A stretch of DNA of 64,000 nt from positions 310,001-374,000 of the forward strand of contig NZ_JAAKGT010000003.1 of NCBI RefSeq assembly GCF_011043625.1, read 5' to 3'. The notes under the pieces are model-generated. The model searched no databases and was not told where the DNA came from. It was given only the letters and a program-made list of their open reading frames with translations. Made by a program: the position numbers and the translations under genes. Positions 54,799 through 63,900 of this stretch are shown one piece after another (position 1 is the first letter of the stretch; each line of letters opens with the position of its first letter). Source of the DNA: Caulobacter sp. 602-2. GTDB taxonomy: Bacteria; Pseudomonadota; Alphaproteobacteria; Caulobacterales; Caulobacteraceae.

Positions 54799-57237
54799 AT
54801 GCCCACCACCCTGTCCGCCGCTCGCACCGCCCTTGGCCCCCTGGCCCGACTCTGGCTGGGACTGCTCGGGGCGGTCATCCTGGCCGCGGGCCTGTTCTTC
54901 CTGATCGGCGGCGGCAAGCTGCTGGCGCTGGGCGGCAGCCCCTACTTCCTGGCCGCCGGCGCGGCGCTGGCCGTGTCGGGCGCGCTGATCTTCCGGGCCA
55001 GGACCACGGGGGCGTTGCTGTTCGGCGCGGTCTTCGTGCTGACCATCGTCTGGGCGCTGTGGGAGACAGGCCCGTCGTTCTGGCCGCTGATCTCGCGCCT
55101 GCTGGCGCTGAGCGTCGGCGCGGCCGTGGTCGCCTTCTCCTATCCGCTGATGGCGCGGGCCAGCGGCAGGCCGCCGGCCCTGGTTCCCGCCCTGGCGACC
55201 GGCGCGGTGCTGGCCCTGGGCGCAGGCGCCGGCTTCGCCGCCATGTTCTTTCCCCACCCCACCGTGGCCTTCACCGGCGCGGCCGCCGCCCTCGTCCCCG
55301 TCGATCCGGCCAAGGCCCAGAAGAACTGGGAGGCCTATGGCAACACCGCCGGCGCCAGCCGCTTCGTGGCGCTAAACGAGATCACCCGTGACAATGTGAA
55401 GGGCCTGAAGGTCGCCTGGACCTACCGCACCGGCGACGTCGCGGTCAGCGACGGCAACGGCGCCGAGGACCAGGACACACCGCTGCAGGTGGGCGACACG
55501 GTCTACATCTGCACGCCGCACAACAACGTCGTCGCGCTGGACGCCGACACCGGCGCCGAGAAGTGGAAGGCCGTCGTCGACGCCCGCGCCTCGGTCTGGA
55601 TGCGCTGCCGGGGCCTGGCCTATTTCGACGCCGGGGCGCCGCTGCTTCAGCCCACCGCCGCCGGCTCGACACCCGTCCCGGCCGCGACGGTGCCCGAGGG
55701 CGCGCCGTGCCGCCGCCGCATCCTGATGAACACCATCAACGCCGCGCTGATGGCCTTCGACGCCGACACCGGCAAGGCCTGCCAGGACTTCGGAACCGCC
55801 GGCCGCGTCGACCTGAAGGCCGGCCTCGGCGACGCGCCCGACCCGCAGTACCAGCTGACCGCCGCCCCGACCCTGGCCGGCACGACCGTCGTCGTCGGCG
55901 GCCGCATCGCCGACAACGTCCAGGTCGACATGCCCGGCGGCGTGGTGCGCGGCTTCGACGTGATCACCGGCGCCCTGCGCTGGGCCTTCGATCCGGGCGA
56001 TCCGTCGATCACCGGCGCCCCGCCGGCCGGCAAGACCTACGCCCGCTCGACCCCCAACGTCTGGTCCTCGATGTCGTACGACGCCGCCTCCAACACCGTG
56101 TTCATGCCGGTGGGCAGCGCCTCGGTCGATCTCTACGGCAAGACCCGCAGCGCGCTCGACCACCGCTACGGCGCCTCGATGCTGGCGCTGGACGCCACGA
56201 CGGGCCGCGAGAAGTGGGTGTTCCAGACCGTCCGCAACGACCTGTGGGACTTCGACGTGCCGATGCAGCCCAGCTTCATCGACTTCCCCAAGGCCGGCGG
56301 CGGCAGCGTTCCGGCTCTGGTCTTCGGCACCAAGGCTGGCCAGCTCTATGTGCTCGACCGCGCCACGGGCCAGCCCCTGACCAAGGTCGAGAATGTGCCG
56401 GTCAAGGCCGCCGACATCCCCGGCGAGCCCTACGCCCTGACCCAGCCCCGCTCGACCGGCATGCCCCAGATCGGGGCCCAGACCCTGAGCGAGGCCGACA
56501 TGTGGGGCGCCACGCCCTTCGACCAGCTGCTGTGCCGCATCGCCTTCAAGGGCATGCGCTACGAGGGGCTCTACACCGCCCCCGGCACGGACAAGTCGCT
56601 GAGCTTCCCCGGCTCGCTGGGCGGCATGAACTGGGGCGGCCTGTCGACCGACCCGACCACCAACACCCTCTTCGTCAACGACATGCGCCTTGGCCTGTGG
56701 GTGCGGATGATCCCGCAGGACACCAGCAAGGCGGCGGCCTCGGGCGGCGGCGAGGCGGTCAACACCGGCATGGGCGCCGTGCCGCTGAAGGGCACGCCCT
56801 ATTCGGTCGACAAGAACCGCTTCCTGTCGGTGCTGGGCATCCCCTGCCAGGCCCCGCCCTACGGCACCATGACCGCCGTCGACATGACCACCCGGAAGAT
56901 CAAGTGGCAGGTCCCGGTCGGCACGGTGCGCGACACCGGCCCCCTGGGGATCAAGATGGGCCTGCCCATGCCGATCGGCCTGCCCACCCTGGGCGGCAGC
57001 CTGGCCACGCAGGGCGGCCTCGTCTTCTTCGCCGGCACGCAGGACTACTACCTGCGGGCCTTCGACTCGGCGACGGGCAAGGAGGTCTGGAAGGCCCGCC
57101 TGCCGGTGGGCAGCCAGGGCGGCCCGATGAGCTACCGCTCGCCCAGGACCGGCAAGCAATACGTGGTGATCACCGCCGGCGGCGCGCGCCAGTCGCCCGA
57201 CCGCGGCGACTACGTCATCGCCTACGCCCTGAAGTAG
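54799..57237 (+). CDS. gcd: Membrane-bound PQQ-dependent glucose dehydrogenase
   Basis: 812 residues from the ATG at 54799. Five membrane segments in the first ~155 residues (e.g. LWLGLLGAVILAAGLFFLIG), then an eight-bladed PQQ propeller. Family stretches: NWEAYGNTAGASRFVALNEI, TPLQVGDTVYICTPHNNVVA, DLWDFDVPMQPSFIDFPKAG and MNWGGLSTDPTTNTLFVN. It oxidises glucose to gluconolactone in the periplasm and gives electrons to ubiquinone. PQQ biosynthesis genes are not in the window. GGGAG lies upstream of the start. A TonB receptor gene follows. Confidence 0.9.
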   Translation: MPTTLSAARTALGPLARLWLGLLGAVILAAGLFFLIGGGKLLALGGSPYFLAAGAALAVSGALIFRARTTGALLFGAVFVLTIVWALWETGPSFWPLISRLLALSVGAAVVAFSYPLMARASGRPPALVPALATGAVLALGAGAGFAAMFFPHPTVAFTGAAAALVPVDPAKAQKNWEAYGNTAGASRFVALNEITRDNVKGLKVAWTYRTGDVAVSDGNGAEDQDTPLQVGDTVYICTPHNNVVALDADTGAEKWKAVVDARASVWMRCRGLAYFDAGAPLLQPTAAGSTPVPAATVPEGAPCRRRILMNTINAALMAFDADTGKACQDFGTAGRVDLKAGLGDAPDPQYQLTAAPTLAGTTVVVGGRIADNVQVDMPGGVVRGFDVITGALRWAFDPGDPSITGAPPAGKTYARSTPNVWSSMSYDAASNTVFMPVGSASVDLYGKTRSALDHRYGASMLALDATTGREKWVFQTVRNDLWDFDVPMQPSFIDFPKAGGGSVPALVFGTKAGQLYVLDRATGQPLTKVENVPVKAADIPGEPYALTQPRSTGMPQIGAQTLSEADMWGATPFDQLLCRIAFKGMRYEGLYTAPGTDKSLSFPGSLGGMNWGGLSTDPTTNTLFVNDMRLGLWVRMIPQDTSKAAASGGGEAVNTGMGAVPLKGTPYSVDKNRFLSVLGIPCQAPPYGTMTAVDMTTRKIKWQVPVGTVRDTGPLGIKMGLPMPIGLPTLGGSLATQGGLVFFAGTQDYYLRAFDSATGKEVWKARLPVGSQGGPMSYRSPRTGKQYVVITAGGARQSPDRGDYVIAYALK

Positions 57238-57441
57238 GCACGCCCCGGCCGCCCCGCCTCCCGCACCATAGTTGTCGTTCGTCGAATGCTCGGACTTCGA
57301 CGGACGACAACGGCGCGACGGGCGCCGAATGCTGTTGCGGAAAAACTGTCATCAACCTGTGAAATAGACGCGGCGCTGAAAACAAACGGCGCCGTGGGCA
57401 ACAGTTCCCTGTGGCGTTTCCGTCTCGGGGGATGCCTTAAG

Positions 57442-59784
57442 ATGCTGCAACGGTCCGCCAGCGCGATCGCGATCGCCGCCTGCCTCATGATCGCCGCCCA
57501 GGCCAAGGCGGCCGACACCGCCGCGACGACCTCGACCGCGGCCGCCGAAGAGCTCGACGGCGTCGTCGTGGTCGGCAGCGGCCAGACCCGCTCGGTCTCG
57601 ACCCTCACGCCGGCCAGCCTCGAAGTGCTGCCCCCGGGCACGAGCGTGCAGAAGGCCCTGAACTTCCTGCCGGGCGTCAGCGCCCAGTCGATCGACGCCC
57701 TGGGCGTCAACGAGCAGTCGCTGTCGCTGCAGGTGCGCGGCTTCAACACCACCCACCTCGGCTACACGCTCGACGGCATGCCGCTCGGCGACGGCGCCTA
57801 CAACAACTACAACGGCCTGACGATCAGCCGCGCGCTGATCTCCGAGAACCTCGGCCGCGCGGACCTGGCCACCGGCATCGCCGGCCTGTCGATCCCCTCG
57901 ACCAGCAACCTCGGCGGCGCGCTGATCTACGTCTCGGCCGATCCCAAGAAGGAGATGGGTCTGTCGCTCAGCCAGAGCTACGGCAGCGAAGACACCTGGC
58001 GCACCTTTGCGCGCTTCGACACCGGCGAGCACAACGGCTGGTCGGCCTACCTGTCGGGCCACTACGCCCAGCAGGACCTGTTCGTGAACCAGCCGGTCTA
58101 CAACAAGTCGACCGGCAAGCAGTTCAACGGCAAGCTGACCTACAAGGGCGAGCGCGGCCAGGTGACGGCCTTCGCCGACATCTCGCGCACCAACCAGGCC
58201 GACGACGCCTACCTGTCGAAGGACATGCAAAGCCGCCTGGGTTGGGACTGGGGCGGCTACGCGCCCGACTGGAACGCCTACGTGTCGCGCGCCGCCTGTT
58301 CGGTGGCCTCGCTGGCCTCCAAGTGCGTGACCTCGACGGCGCCGGAAAAGCTCAGCGACGTCACCTTCACCAACGGCCAGATCCTGCGCAACGACGACCT
58401 GTTCTACATCGCGGCCGACTTCGACATCACCCCGACGCTGAAGGCCCACGGTCAGGTCTACAAGCACGAGAACAAGGGCGCCGGGAACAACTTCATCACC
58501 GGCCTGTCCAACCAGGGCACGGCGTCGACGGCCGACGACCTGCCGGTGCAGATCCGCGACACCCGCTACACCATCGACCGTGACGGCGTGATCGCGAGCC
58601 TGGCCTGGACCGCCGGCTTCAACCATCTGCAGGCCGGCCTCTGGCTGGAGCAGAACACCAGCAGCGCCGCCCGCTACATCTGGACCAACGTCACCGGCCC
58701 GTTCAGCCTGGCGCAGTACCTGAAGGGCCGTCCCGACACCGCCCAGTGGGTGCAGAAGACCGACTGGACCACCCAGCAGTTCTACGTGCAGGACACCATC
58801 ACCCTGCTGGACGACGCGCTGAGCATCGACTTCGGCTTCAAGAGCACCAACGCCAAGTCGACCGCCACGGCCCTGCCCGGTATCGCCAAGGCGCCGGCGG
58901 CCGCCTCGACCCAGTTCGCCAGCGGCTCGCTGAAGGCGTCCGACAGCTTCCTGCCGGAAGCCGGCGCGCGCTGGCGCATCGCGCCCGGCCACGAGGTGTT
59001 CGCCAGCTACGCCGAGAACATGGCCATGTTCCAGGGCGGCTTCAAACTGGGCCCGCAGTCGGTCAGCCAGGCCGTCTGGGACGCCCAGGGCAAGTACCTG
59101 GAGCCGGAGACCTCCAAGAGCTTCGACGCCGGCTACCGCTATGTGGGTGAAAGCCTGCAGGTCTCGATCTCGGCCTACGAGGTCGATTTCGACAACCGCC
59201 TGCTGCAGTACAACCCCTGCCCGACCAACCAGCAGCAGAACCCCGGCTGCGGCAACTCCTTCCACAACGCCGGCAGCGTCACCAGCAAGGGCGCCGAGCT
59301 TGGCGTTCTGTGGAAACCGCTGTCGTGGCTGAACTGGTACAACTCGGCCTCGTACAACAAGTCGACCTACGACGAGGACCTCAACTGGTGCTCGGGCGCG
59401 ACCTGCGTGATCAAGAAGACGGCCGGCAAGCAGCAGGTCGACACGCCCAAGGAGATGTTCGCCAGCGTGGTCAGCGTCAAGCGCGGACCGTTCTCCGCCT
59501 CGCTGCAGGGCAAGTACACCGGCCGTCGCTACTACACCTACACCAACGACCAGAGCTTCGGCGGCTACACCACCTTCGACCTGGGCCTGGCCTACCGGTT
59601 CGACCAGGTCGGCGTCATGAAGGGCGCCAAGGCCTCGCTGAACATCACCAACCTGACCGACAAGCGCTACGCGTCGAACTTCGACAGCAGCGTGTTCGCG
59701 CCCGACGACGCGACCGGCTCCATCCTGGTGTTCCATTCCTCGGCGCCGCGGCAGATCTTCGCCACCATCGGCTTCGACTTCTAA
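57442..59784 (+). CDS. TonB-dependent receptor
   Basis: 780 residues from the ATG at 57442 (MLQRSASAIAIAACLMIAAQ), a signal peptide ending at AKA. A TonB-box-like DGVVVVGSG precedes the plug domain, which has LNFLPGVSAQSIDALGVNEQ, LQVRGFNTT and TLDGMPLGDGAYNNYNGL. The rest is the 22-strand barrel, ending with Phe (ATIGFDF). FDAGYRYVGESLQVSISAYE and NITNLTDKRYAS are typical. Ligand unknown; next to gcd it may import a sugar or a PQQ-like cofactor, which is inference. Confidence 0.92.
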   Translation: MLQRSASAIAIAACLMIAAQAKAADTAATTSTAAAEELDGVVVVGSGQTRSVSTLTPASLEVLPPGTSVQKALNFLPGVSAQSIDALGVNEQSLSLQVRGFNTTHLGYTLDGMPLGDGAYNNYNGLTISRALISENLGRADLATGIAGLSIPSTSNLGGALIYVSADPKKEMGLSLSQSYGSEDTWRTFARFDTGEHNGWSAYLSGHYAQQDLFVNQPVYNKSTGKQFNGKLTYKGERGQVTAFADISRTNQADDAYLSKDMQSRLGWDWGGYAPDWNAYVSRAACSVASLASKCVTSTAPEKLSDVTFTNGQILRNDDLFYIAADFDITPTLKAHGQVYKHENKGAGNNFITGLSNQGTASTADDLPVQIRDTRYTIDRDGVIASLAWTAGFNHLQAGLWLEQNTSSAARYIWTNVTGPFSLAQYLKGRPDTAQWVQKTDWTTQQFYVQDTITLLDDALSIDFGFKSTNAKSTATALPGIAKAPAAASTQFASGSLKASDSFLPEAGARWRIAPGHEVFASYAENMAMFQGGFKLGPQSVSQAVWDAQGKYLEPETSKSFDAGYRYVGESLQVSISAYEVDFDNRLLQYNPCPTNQQQNPGCGNSFHNAGSVTSKGAELGVLWKPLSWLNWYNSASYNKSTYDEDLNWCSGATCVIKKTAGKQQVDTPKEMFASVVSVKRGPFSASLQGKYTGRRYYTYTNDQSFGGYTTFDLGLAYRFDQVGVMKGAKASLNITNLTDKRYASNFDSSVFAPDDATGSILVFHSSAPRQIFATIGFDF

Positions 59785-59798
59785 GCACGGAAGCCTGC

Positions 59799-59831
59799 GC
59801 CTCCCCGCCGTCACGGGCGGGGAGGCTCTTT
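59799..59831 (+). terminator. Terminator after the TonB receptor gene
   Basis: Stem GCCTCCCCGCC / GGCGGGGAGGC at 59799-59809 and 59816-59826 with a 6-base loop, followed by TCTTT. It lies 15 bp past the stop. Confidence 0.75.
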
Positions 59832-59916
59832 CACGAAACATGGCGCCCGCCCCAGGAATAAGCGGAACCCAGGGCGTGGCGGCGGGGGCGCGGGTCGTGT
59901 ATCGGGGGAACCGACC

Positions 59917-60492
59917 ATGACCGCCGATCTCGTTCCGCCCCGCTATCCAGACCTCCGTGACCGGACCATCGTGCTGGTCGGGTTGATGGGCGTTGGCAAG
60001 TCCAGCGTCGGGCGCCGCCTGGCCAACACCCTCGACCTGCCGTTCCGTGACGCCGACAACGAGGTCGAGCGCGCCGCCGGCCGCTCGATCCCCGAGATCT
60101 TCGCCGAGATGGGCGAGGAAGCTTTCCGCGACGGCGAGCGCCGGGTCATCGCCCGCCTGCTGGACGAGCCGCCGCACGTGCTGGCCACCGGCGGCGGCGC
60201 CTTCGTCAACGCCGAGACCCGCGCCCTGATCAAGGACAAGGCCATCGCCGTCTGGCTGAAGGCGGACCTGGAGCTTCTGGCCCGCCGCGTCGGCCGCAAG
60301 GACGGCCGGCCGCTGCTGAAGAACCGCGACCCCATGGACGTCCTGCGCGAGCAGGCCGTGACCCGCTACCCCGCCTACGGCGAGGCCCACCTGACCGTCG
60401 AGACCGGCGACACGCCCCACATGGTGGCCGTCGAGGCCGTCATCGCCGCCCTGCAGGGCCGCCTCGCCGCCGCGTCCGCTACCGGAGAGTAA
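59917..60492 (+). CDS. aroK: Shikimate kinase
   Basis: 191 residues. Phosphorylates shikimate in aromatic amino-acid synthesis. Walker [15 protein letters not shown] near residue 20, [14 protein letters not shown], and [12 protein letters not shown] with the shikimate-binding Gly triad, followed by the lid GRKDGRPLL. Length is usual. It lies 4 bp upstream of aroB, forming the common aroK-aroB pair. Confidence 0.96.
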   Translation: MTADLVPPRYPDLRDRTIVLVGLMGVGKSSVGRRLANTLDLPFRDADNEVERAAGRSIPEIFAEMGEEAFRDGERRVIARLLDEPPHVLATGGGAFVNAETRALIKDKAIAVWLKADLELLARRVGRKDGRPLLKNRDPMDVLREQAVTRYPAYGEAHLTVETGDTPHMVAVEAVIAALQGRLAAASATGE

Positions 60493-60496
60493 GACC

Positions 60497-61612
60497 GTGA
60501 TCAGCACCGTTCCCGTGGGCCTGGGCGATCGCGCCTACGACGTCGTCATCGGCACGGGCCTGATCGACAAGGCCGGCGAGCACGTCCTGCCGTTCCTGGC
60601 CAAGCGCAAGCGCTGCGCCGTGGTCACCGACGCCAATGTCGGCGAGCACCATGTCGAGCGCCTGTCGGTGTCGCTGGAGAAGGCCGGCGCCTCGGTCGAC
60701 GTCATCGTGCTGCCGCCGGGCGAGGAGACCAAGAGCTTCGAGGGCCTGGCGCACCTGTCGGACCAGTTGCTGGCGCTGGGCCTGGAGCGCGGCGACATGA
60801 TCGTGGCCTTCGGCGGCGGCGTGATCGGCGACCTCGCCGGCTTCGCCGCGGCGATCTACAAGCGCGGCGTCGACTTCATCCAGATCCCGACCTCGCTGCT
60901 GGCCCAGGTCGACAGCTCGGTCGGCGGCAAGACCGCCATCGACACCCCGCGCGGCAAGAACCTGATCGGCGCCTTCCATCAGCCGCGCCTCGTCCTGGCC
61001 GACCTCGACGTGCTGGCCACCCTGCCCGCCCGCGAGCTGGCCTGCGGCTATGCCGAGGTCATCAAGTACGGGCTGCTGGGCGACTTCGACTTCTTCGAAT
61101 GGCTGGAAAAGAACGTCCACGCCGTGCTCGAGCGCGACACCCAGGCCCTGGTCCGCGCCGTCGGCCGCAGCGTCGAGATGAAGGCCGAGATCGTCGCCGA
61201 GGACGAGAAGGAGGCCGGCCGCCGCGCGCTGCTGAACCTCGGCCACACCTTCGGCCACGCCATCGAGGCCGAGATGGGTTTCGGCGACGCGCTCAAGCAC
61301 GGCGAGGCCGTCGGCGTGGGCATGGCCCAGGCCTTCCGCTTCTCGGCCGCCCAGGGGCTGTGCCCCGCGCAGGACGCCGTCCGTGCCGTGGCCGCGATCA
61401 AGGCCGCCGGCCTGCCGACCACCCTGGCCGAGGTGCGGCCCGAGCCGTTCGACGCCGACGCCCTGATCGCCCACATGGGCCAGGACAAGAAGGCCGAGGG
61501 CGGCGCCCTGACCTTCGTGCTGGTGCGCGCCATCGGCGACGCGTTCGTCGCCAAGGGCGTCGATCCGGCCCCGCTTCGCGCCTTCCTGGTGAGCGAAGGC
61601 GCCGCGGGCTGA
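60497..61612 (+). CDS. aroB: 3-dehydroquinate synthase
   Basis: 371 residues, start GTG 60497, GGAGAG 7 nt before it. Converts DAHP to 3-dehydroquinate with NAD and a divalent metal. Visible: NAD-binding [14 protein letters not shown] near residue 107, [18 protein letters not shown], metal ligands in [21 protein letters not shown] and [11 protein letters not shown]. Follows aroK in the same operon. Confidence 0.97.
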   Translation: MISTVPVGLGDRAYDVVIGTGLIDKAGEHVLPFLAKRKRCAVVTDANVGEHHVERLSVSLEKAGASVDVIVLPPGEETKSFEGLAHLSDQLLALGLERGDMIVAFGGGVIGDLAGFAAAIYKRGVDFIQIPTSLLAQVDSSVGGKTAIDTPRGKNLIGAFHQPRLVLADLDVLATLPARELACGYAEVIKYGLLGDFDFFEWLEKNVHAVLERDTQALVRAVGRSVEMKAEIVAEDEKEAGRRALLNLGHTFGHAIEAEMGFGDALKHGEAVGVGMAQAFRFSAAQGLCPAQDAVRAVAAIKAAGLPTTLAEVRPEPFDADALIAHMGQDKKAEGGALTFVLVRAIGDAFVAKGVDPAPLRAFLVSEGAAG

Positions 61613-61687
61613 AGCGGTTGCAAGACGGGCGTTTCTGCTCGTCCGCAATCCCGCTTCCCTAAAGGCCAAGCTTGTTTACGATCGAGC

Positions 61688-61712
61688 GGAACCGCCGTGG
61701 TTGCGGCGCGTT
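61688..61712 (+). promoter_or_regulatory. EcfG/SigT-type general stress promoter
   Basis: GGAAC at 61688-61692, 16-bp spacer, then CGTT at 61709-61712. This matches the alphaproteobacterial EcfG (Caulobacter SigT) consensus GGAAC-N16/17-CGTT exactly. It lies 50 bp before the HWE kinase start, so transcription would begin about 61720. Confidence 0.8.
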
Positions 61713-61761
61713 CAAGTCGACGCGCCGGAGTGTCGGCGATGGGGTCTAGGGGGGAGCCTAG

Positions 61762-63384
61762 GTGACCGTTTTGGAGGCCGACGCGGTGTCAGCGACGGAG
61801 GAGATTGCCGATCTCCGCCGACGGCTGGCCGAAGCGCAGGCTGCTCACACCGACGAGGTGCGCCGGAACCAGGCGTTCAGCCGCATCGCCGCGGCCATCG
61901 GCGCGCACCAGAGCCTGGGCGAGACCGTCCAGGCGGTGATCGACGGCGGCGTCGAGCTGATCGGCGCCCAGTTCGGAGCCTTCTTCTACAACGTCGTCGA
62001 CAAGGCCGGAGAGAGCTACATGCTCTACGGCCTGGCCGGGGCGCCGCCCGAGGCGTTCGCCGACTTTCCGATGCCGCGCAAGACCGCGATCTTCGCCCCC
62101 ACCTTCGACGGCGTGGGCGTGGTGCGTTCCGACGACATCCTGGCCGATCCCCGCTACGGCCTCAGCGGCCCCTACAAGGGCATGCCCGAGGGCCACCTGC
62201 CGGTGCGCAGCTATCTGGCCGCGCCGGTCAAGACCGTCGACGGCCTGGTGCTGGGCGGCCTGTTCTTCGGCCATCGCGAGCCGGGCCGCTTCGACGCGCG
62301 GGCCGAGACCGTGATCGTGGGCCTGGCCGCCCAGGCCGCCGTCGCCATCGAATGGAGCCGCGCCGGCGAGGCCGGCGACCGCGAGCTCACCGAGCGCCGC
62401 CGCACCGAGGAGCGCCTGAAGTTCGCCCTCGATTCCGGCCGCCTGGGCTCCTGGGAACTCGACGTCGAGACCCGCGCCTACGACGCCTCCGACATCTGCA
62501 AGTCGAACTACGGCCGCACCTCCGACGAGACCTTCGGCTTCGACGACCTGGTCGCCACCATCCACGCCAGCGACCGCGAGCGGATGCTGGCGGCGATGGA
62601 CGAGGCGATCCGCACCGGGGGCGACTACGACATCGAGTACCGCGTGGTGATCCCCAGCGGCGAGACGCGCTGGGTGCACGCCCGCGGCCGCGCCGCCGTG
62701 CGCGACGAGACGCCGGTGATCGGCGGCGGCGTGCGGCGCATGGCCGGGGTGTCGCTGGACATCACCGAGCGCAAGCGCGCCGAGGAGCGCCAGCGCCTTC
62801 TGCTCAACGAACTGAACCACCGCGTGAAGAACACCCTGGTCACCGTCCAGTCGATGGCCGCCCAGACCCTGCGCGCCGCCGACGACCTGCCTGCCTTCCG
62901 CGAGGCCTTCGAGGCCCGGCTGATCGCCCTGTCGCAGACCCACAACCTGCTGACCGAACAGAACTGGGAAAGCGCCAGCCTGCGCGAGATCGTCGACGCC
63001 GAGCTGGAGGCCTTCGCCGGCCGCGAGCGCCTGGATTTCGACTACGCCCGCGACCTGCGGCTCAATCCCAAGGCCACCGTGGCCATCGGCATGGCCGTGC
63101 ACGAGCTGGCCACCAACGCCGCCAAGTACGGCGCGCTGTCGACGCCGGAAGGCCGGGTCACCGTGGCCTGGGCCATCGAGCCGCCGGAAGCCCCCGCCCG
63201 TCTCGTCCTGCGCTGGACCGAGCGCGGCGGCCCCGCCGTCACCACGCCGAGCCGTCGCGGCTTCGGCGCCCGCCTTCTGGAGAAGGGCCTCGCCGGCGAG
63301 TTGTCCGGCGTGGTCCGTCTCGCCTATGATCAATCAGGCTTGGGCTGCGCCATGACGCTGCCCCTCGCCGCCCTGGAGCCGTGA
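61762..63384 (+). CDS. GAF-PAS HWE-family sensor histidine kinase
   Basis: 540 residues, start GTG 61762 with GGGGGGAG upstream. A GAF domain at about 40-195 (GAHQSLGETVQAVIDGGVEL, APVKTVDGLVLGGLFFGHRE), a PAS domain at ~215-335 (FALDSGRLGSWELDV, then DITERKRAEERQ), and an HWE kinase with H353 in LNELNHRVKNTL, the N box VHELATNAAKYGALS and RRGFGARLLEKGL. Soluble. The next gene encodes a receiver protein with 4-nt overlap. The EcfG-type promoter upstream places it under the general stress regulon. The signal bound by GAF and PAS is not known. Confidence 0.9.
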   Translation: MTVLEADAVSATEEIADLRRRLAEAQAAHTDEVRRNQAFSRIAAAIGAHQSLGETVQAVIDGGVELIGAQFGAFFYNVVDKAGESYMLYGLAGAPPEAFADFPMPRKTAIFAPTFDGVGVVRSDDILADPRYGLSGPYKGMPEGHLPVRSYLAAPVKTVDGLVLGGLFFGHREPGRFDARAETVIVGLAAQAAVAIEWSRAGEAGDRELTERRRTEERLKFALDSGRLGSWELDVETRAYDASDICKSNYGRTSDETFGFDDLVATIHASDRERMLAAMDEAIRTGGDYDIEYRVVIPSGETRWVHARGRAAVRDETPVIGGGVRRMAGVSLDITERKRAEERQRLLLNELNHRVKNTLVTVQSMAAQTLRAADDLPAFREAFEARLIALSQTHNLLTEQNWESASLREIVDAELEAFAGRERLDFDYARDLRLNPKATVAIGMAVHELATNAAKYGALSTPEGRVTVAWAIEPPEAPARLVLRWTERGGPAVTTPSRRGFGARLLEKGLAGELSGVVRLAYDQSGLGCAMTLPLAALEP

Positions 63385-63758
63385 AACAGATGAAGACCCT
63401 CGCCGCCCTGAAGGTACTGGTGGTCGAAGACGAAGCCCTCGTCTCGATGCTGGTCGAGGACATGCTCGGCGATCTCGGCTGCGAGGTCGTGGGTCCGGCC
63501 GCCGAGATCGAGGAGGCCCTGCGCCTGGCCGGCTCGGCCGAGATCGACGCGGCCCTGCTCGACGTCAACCTGGGCGGACGTCCGATCTTCCCGGTCGCCG
63601 ACGCCCTGAAGGCGCGCGGCGTGCCCTTCGCCTTCGCCAGCGGCTACGGCGAGGCGGGCCTGACCGAACCGCACAAGGGCTCGCCGGTGCTGCAGAAGCC
63701 GTTCCGCGAAGCCGACCTGCGCCGGGTGCTCGAAGGCCTCGCCGCCCAGGTCGTCTGA
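63381..63758 (+). CDS. Single-domain response regulator
   Basis: 125 residues, start GTG 63381, overlapping the kinase stop by 4 nt (GTGA). Receiver domain only: acidic pocket E16 and D17 (VVEDEALV), phosphoacceptor D61 (ALLDVNLGG), and K106 in LQKPFRE. The FAFASGYGE segment is typical of receivers paired with HWE kinases, such as LovR in Caulobacter. It likely relays or drains phosphate from the kinase upstream, being translationally coupled. Confidence 0.93.
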   Translation: MKQMKTLAALKVLVVEDEALVSMLVEDMLGDLGCEVVGPAAEIEEALRLAGSAEIDAALLDVNLGGRPIFPVADALKARGVPFAFASGYGEAGLTEPHKGSPVLQKPFREADLRRVLEGLAAQVV

Positions 63759-63785
63759 GGCTTCCAGACCCTCTGAGAAACAAAG

Positions 63786-63816
63786 AACGGGCGGCCTTGC
63801 GGCGCGCCCGTTTTTT
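63786..63816 (+). terminator. Terminator after the response regulator gene
   Basis: Stem AACGGGC...GCCCGTT (63786-63792, 63806-63812) with an inner GCC-TTGC-GGC hairpin, followed by a T run (TTTTTT). 27 bp past the stop. Confidence 0.85.
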
Positions 63817-63845
63817 CATGCCCGCGCGCTTGCCCGGCGCGCACG

Positions 63846-63876
63846 AAAAAGGGCGGCGGAGAAACTCCGCCGCCCT
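63846..63876 (-). terminator. Terminator of the outer-membrane receptor gene
   Basis: On the minus strand AGGGCGGCGGAG / CTCCGCCGCCCT with a TTT loop is followed by TTTTT. It serves the gene whose stop is at 63901. Confidence 0.9.
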
Positions 63877-63900
63877 CGATCGAGCAAGCTCGCGTCGGGA

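Noticed and set aside
57352-60507. 1051-codon open frame antisense to the TonB receptor and aroK
   Set aside because: Gly/Ala/Val/Arg-rich shadow of high-GC genes with no ribosome site; the plus strand encodes clear families.
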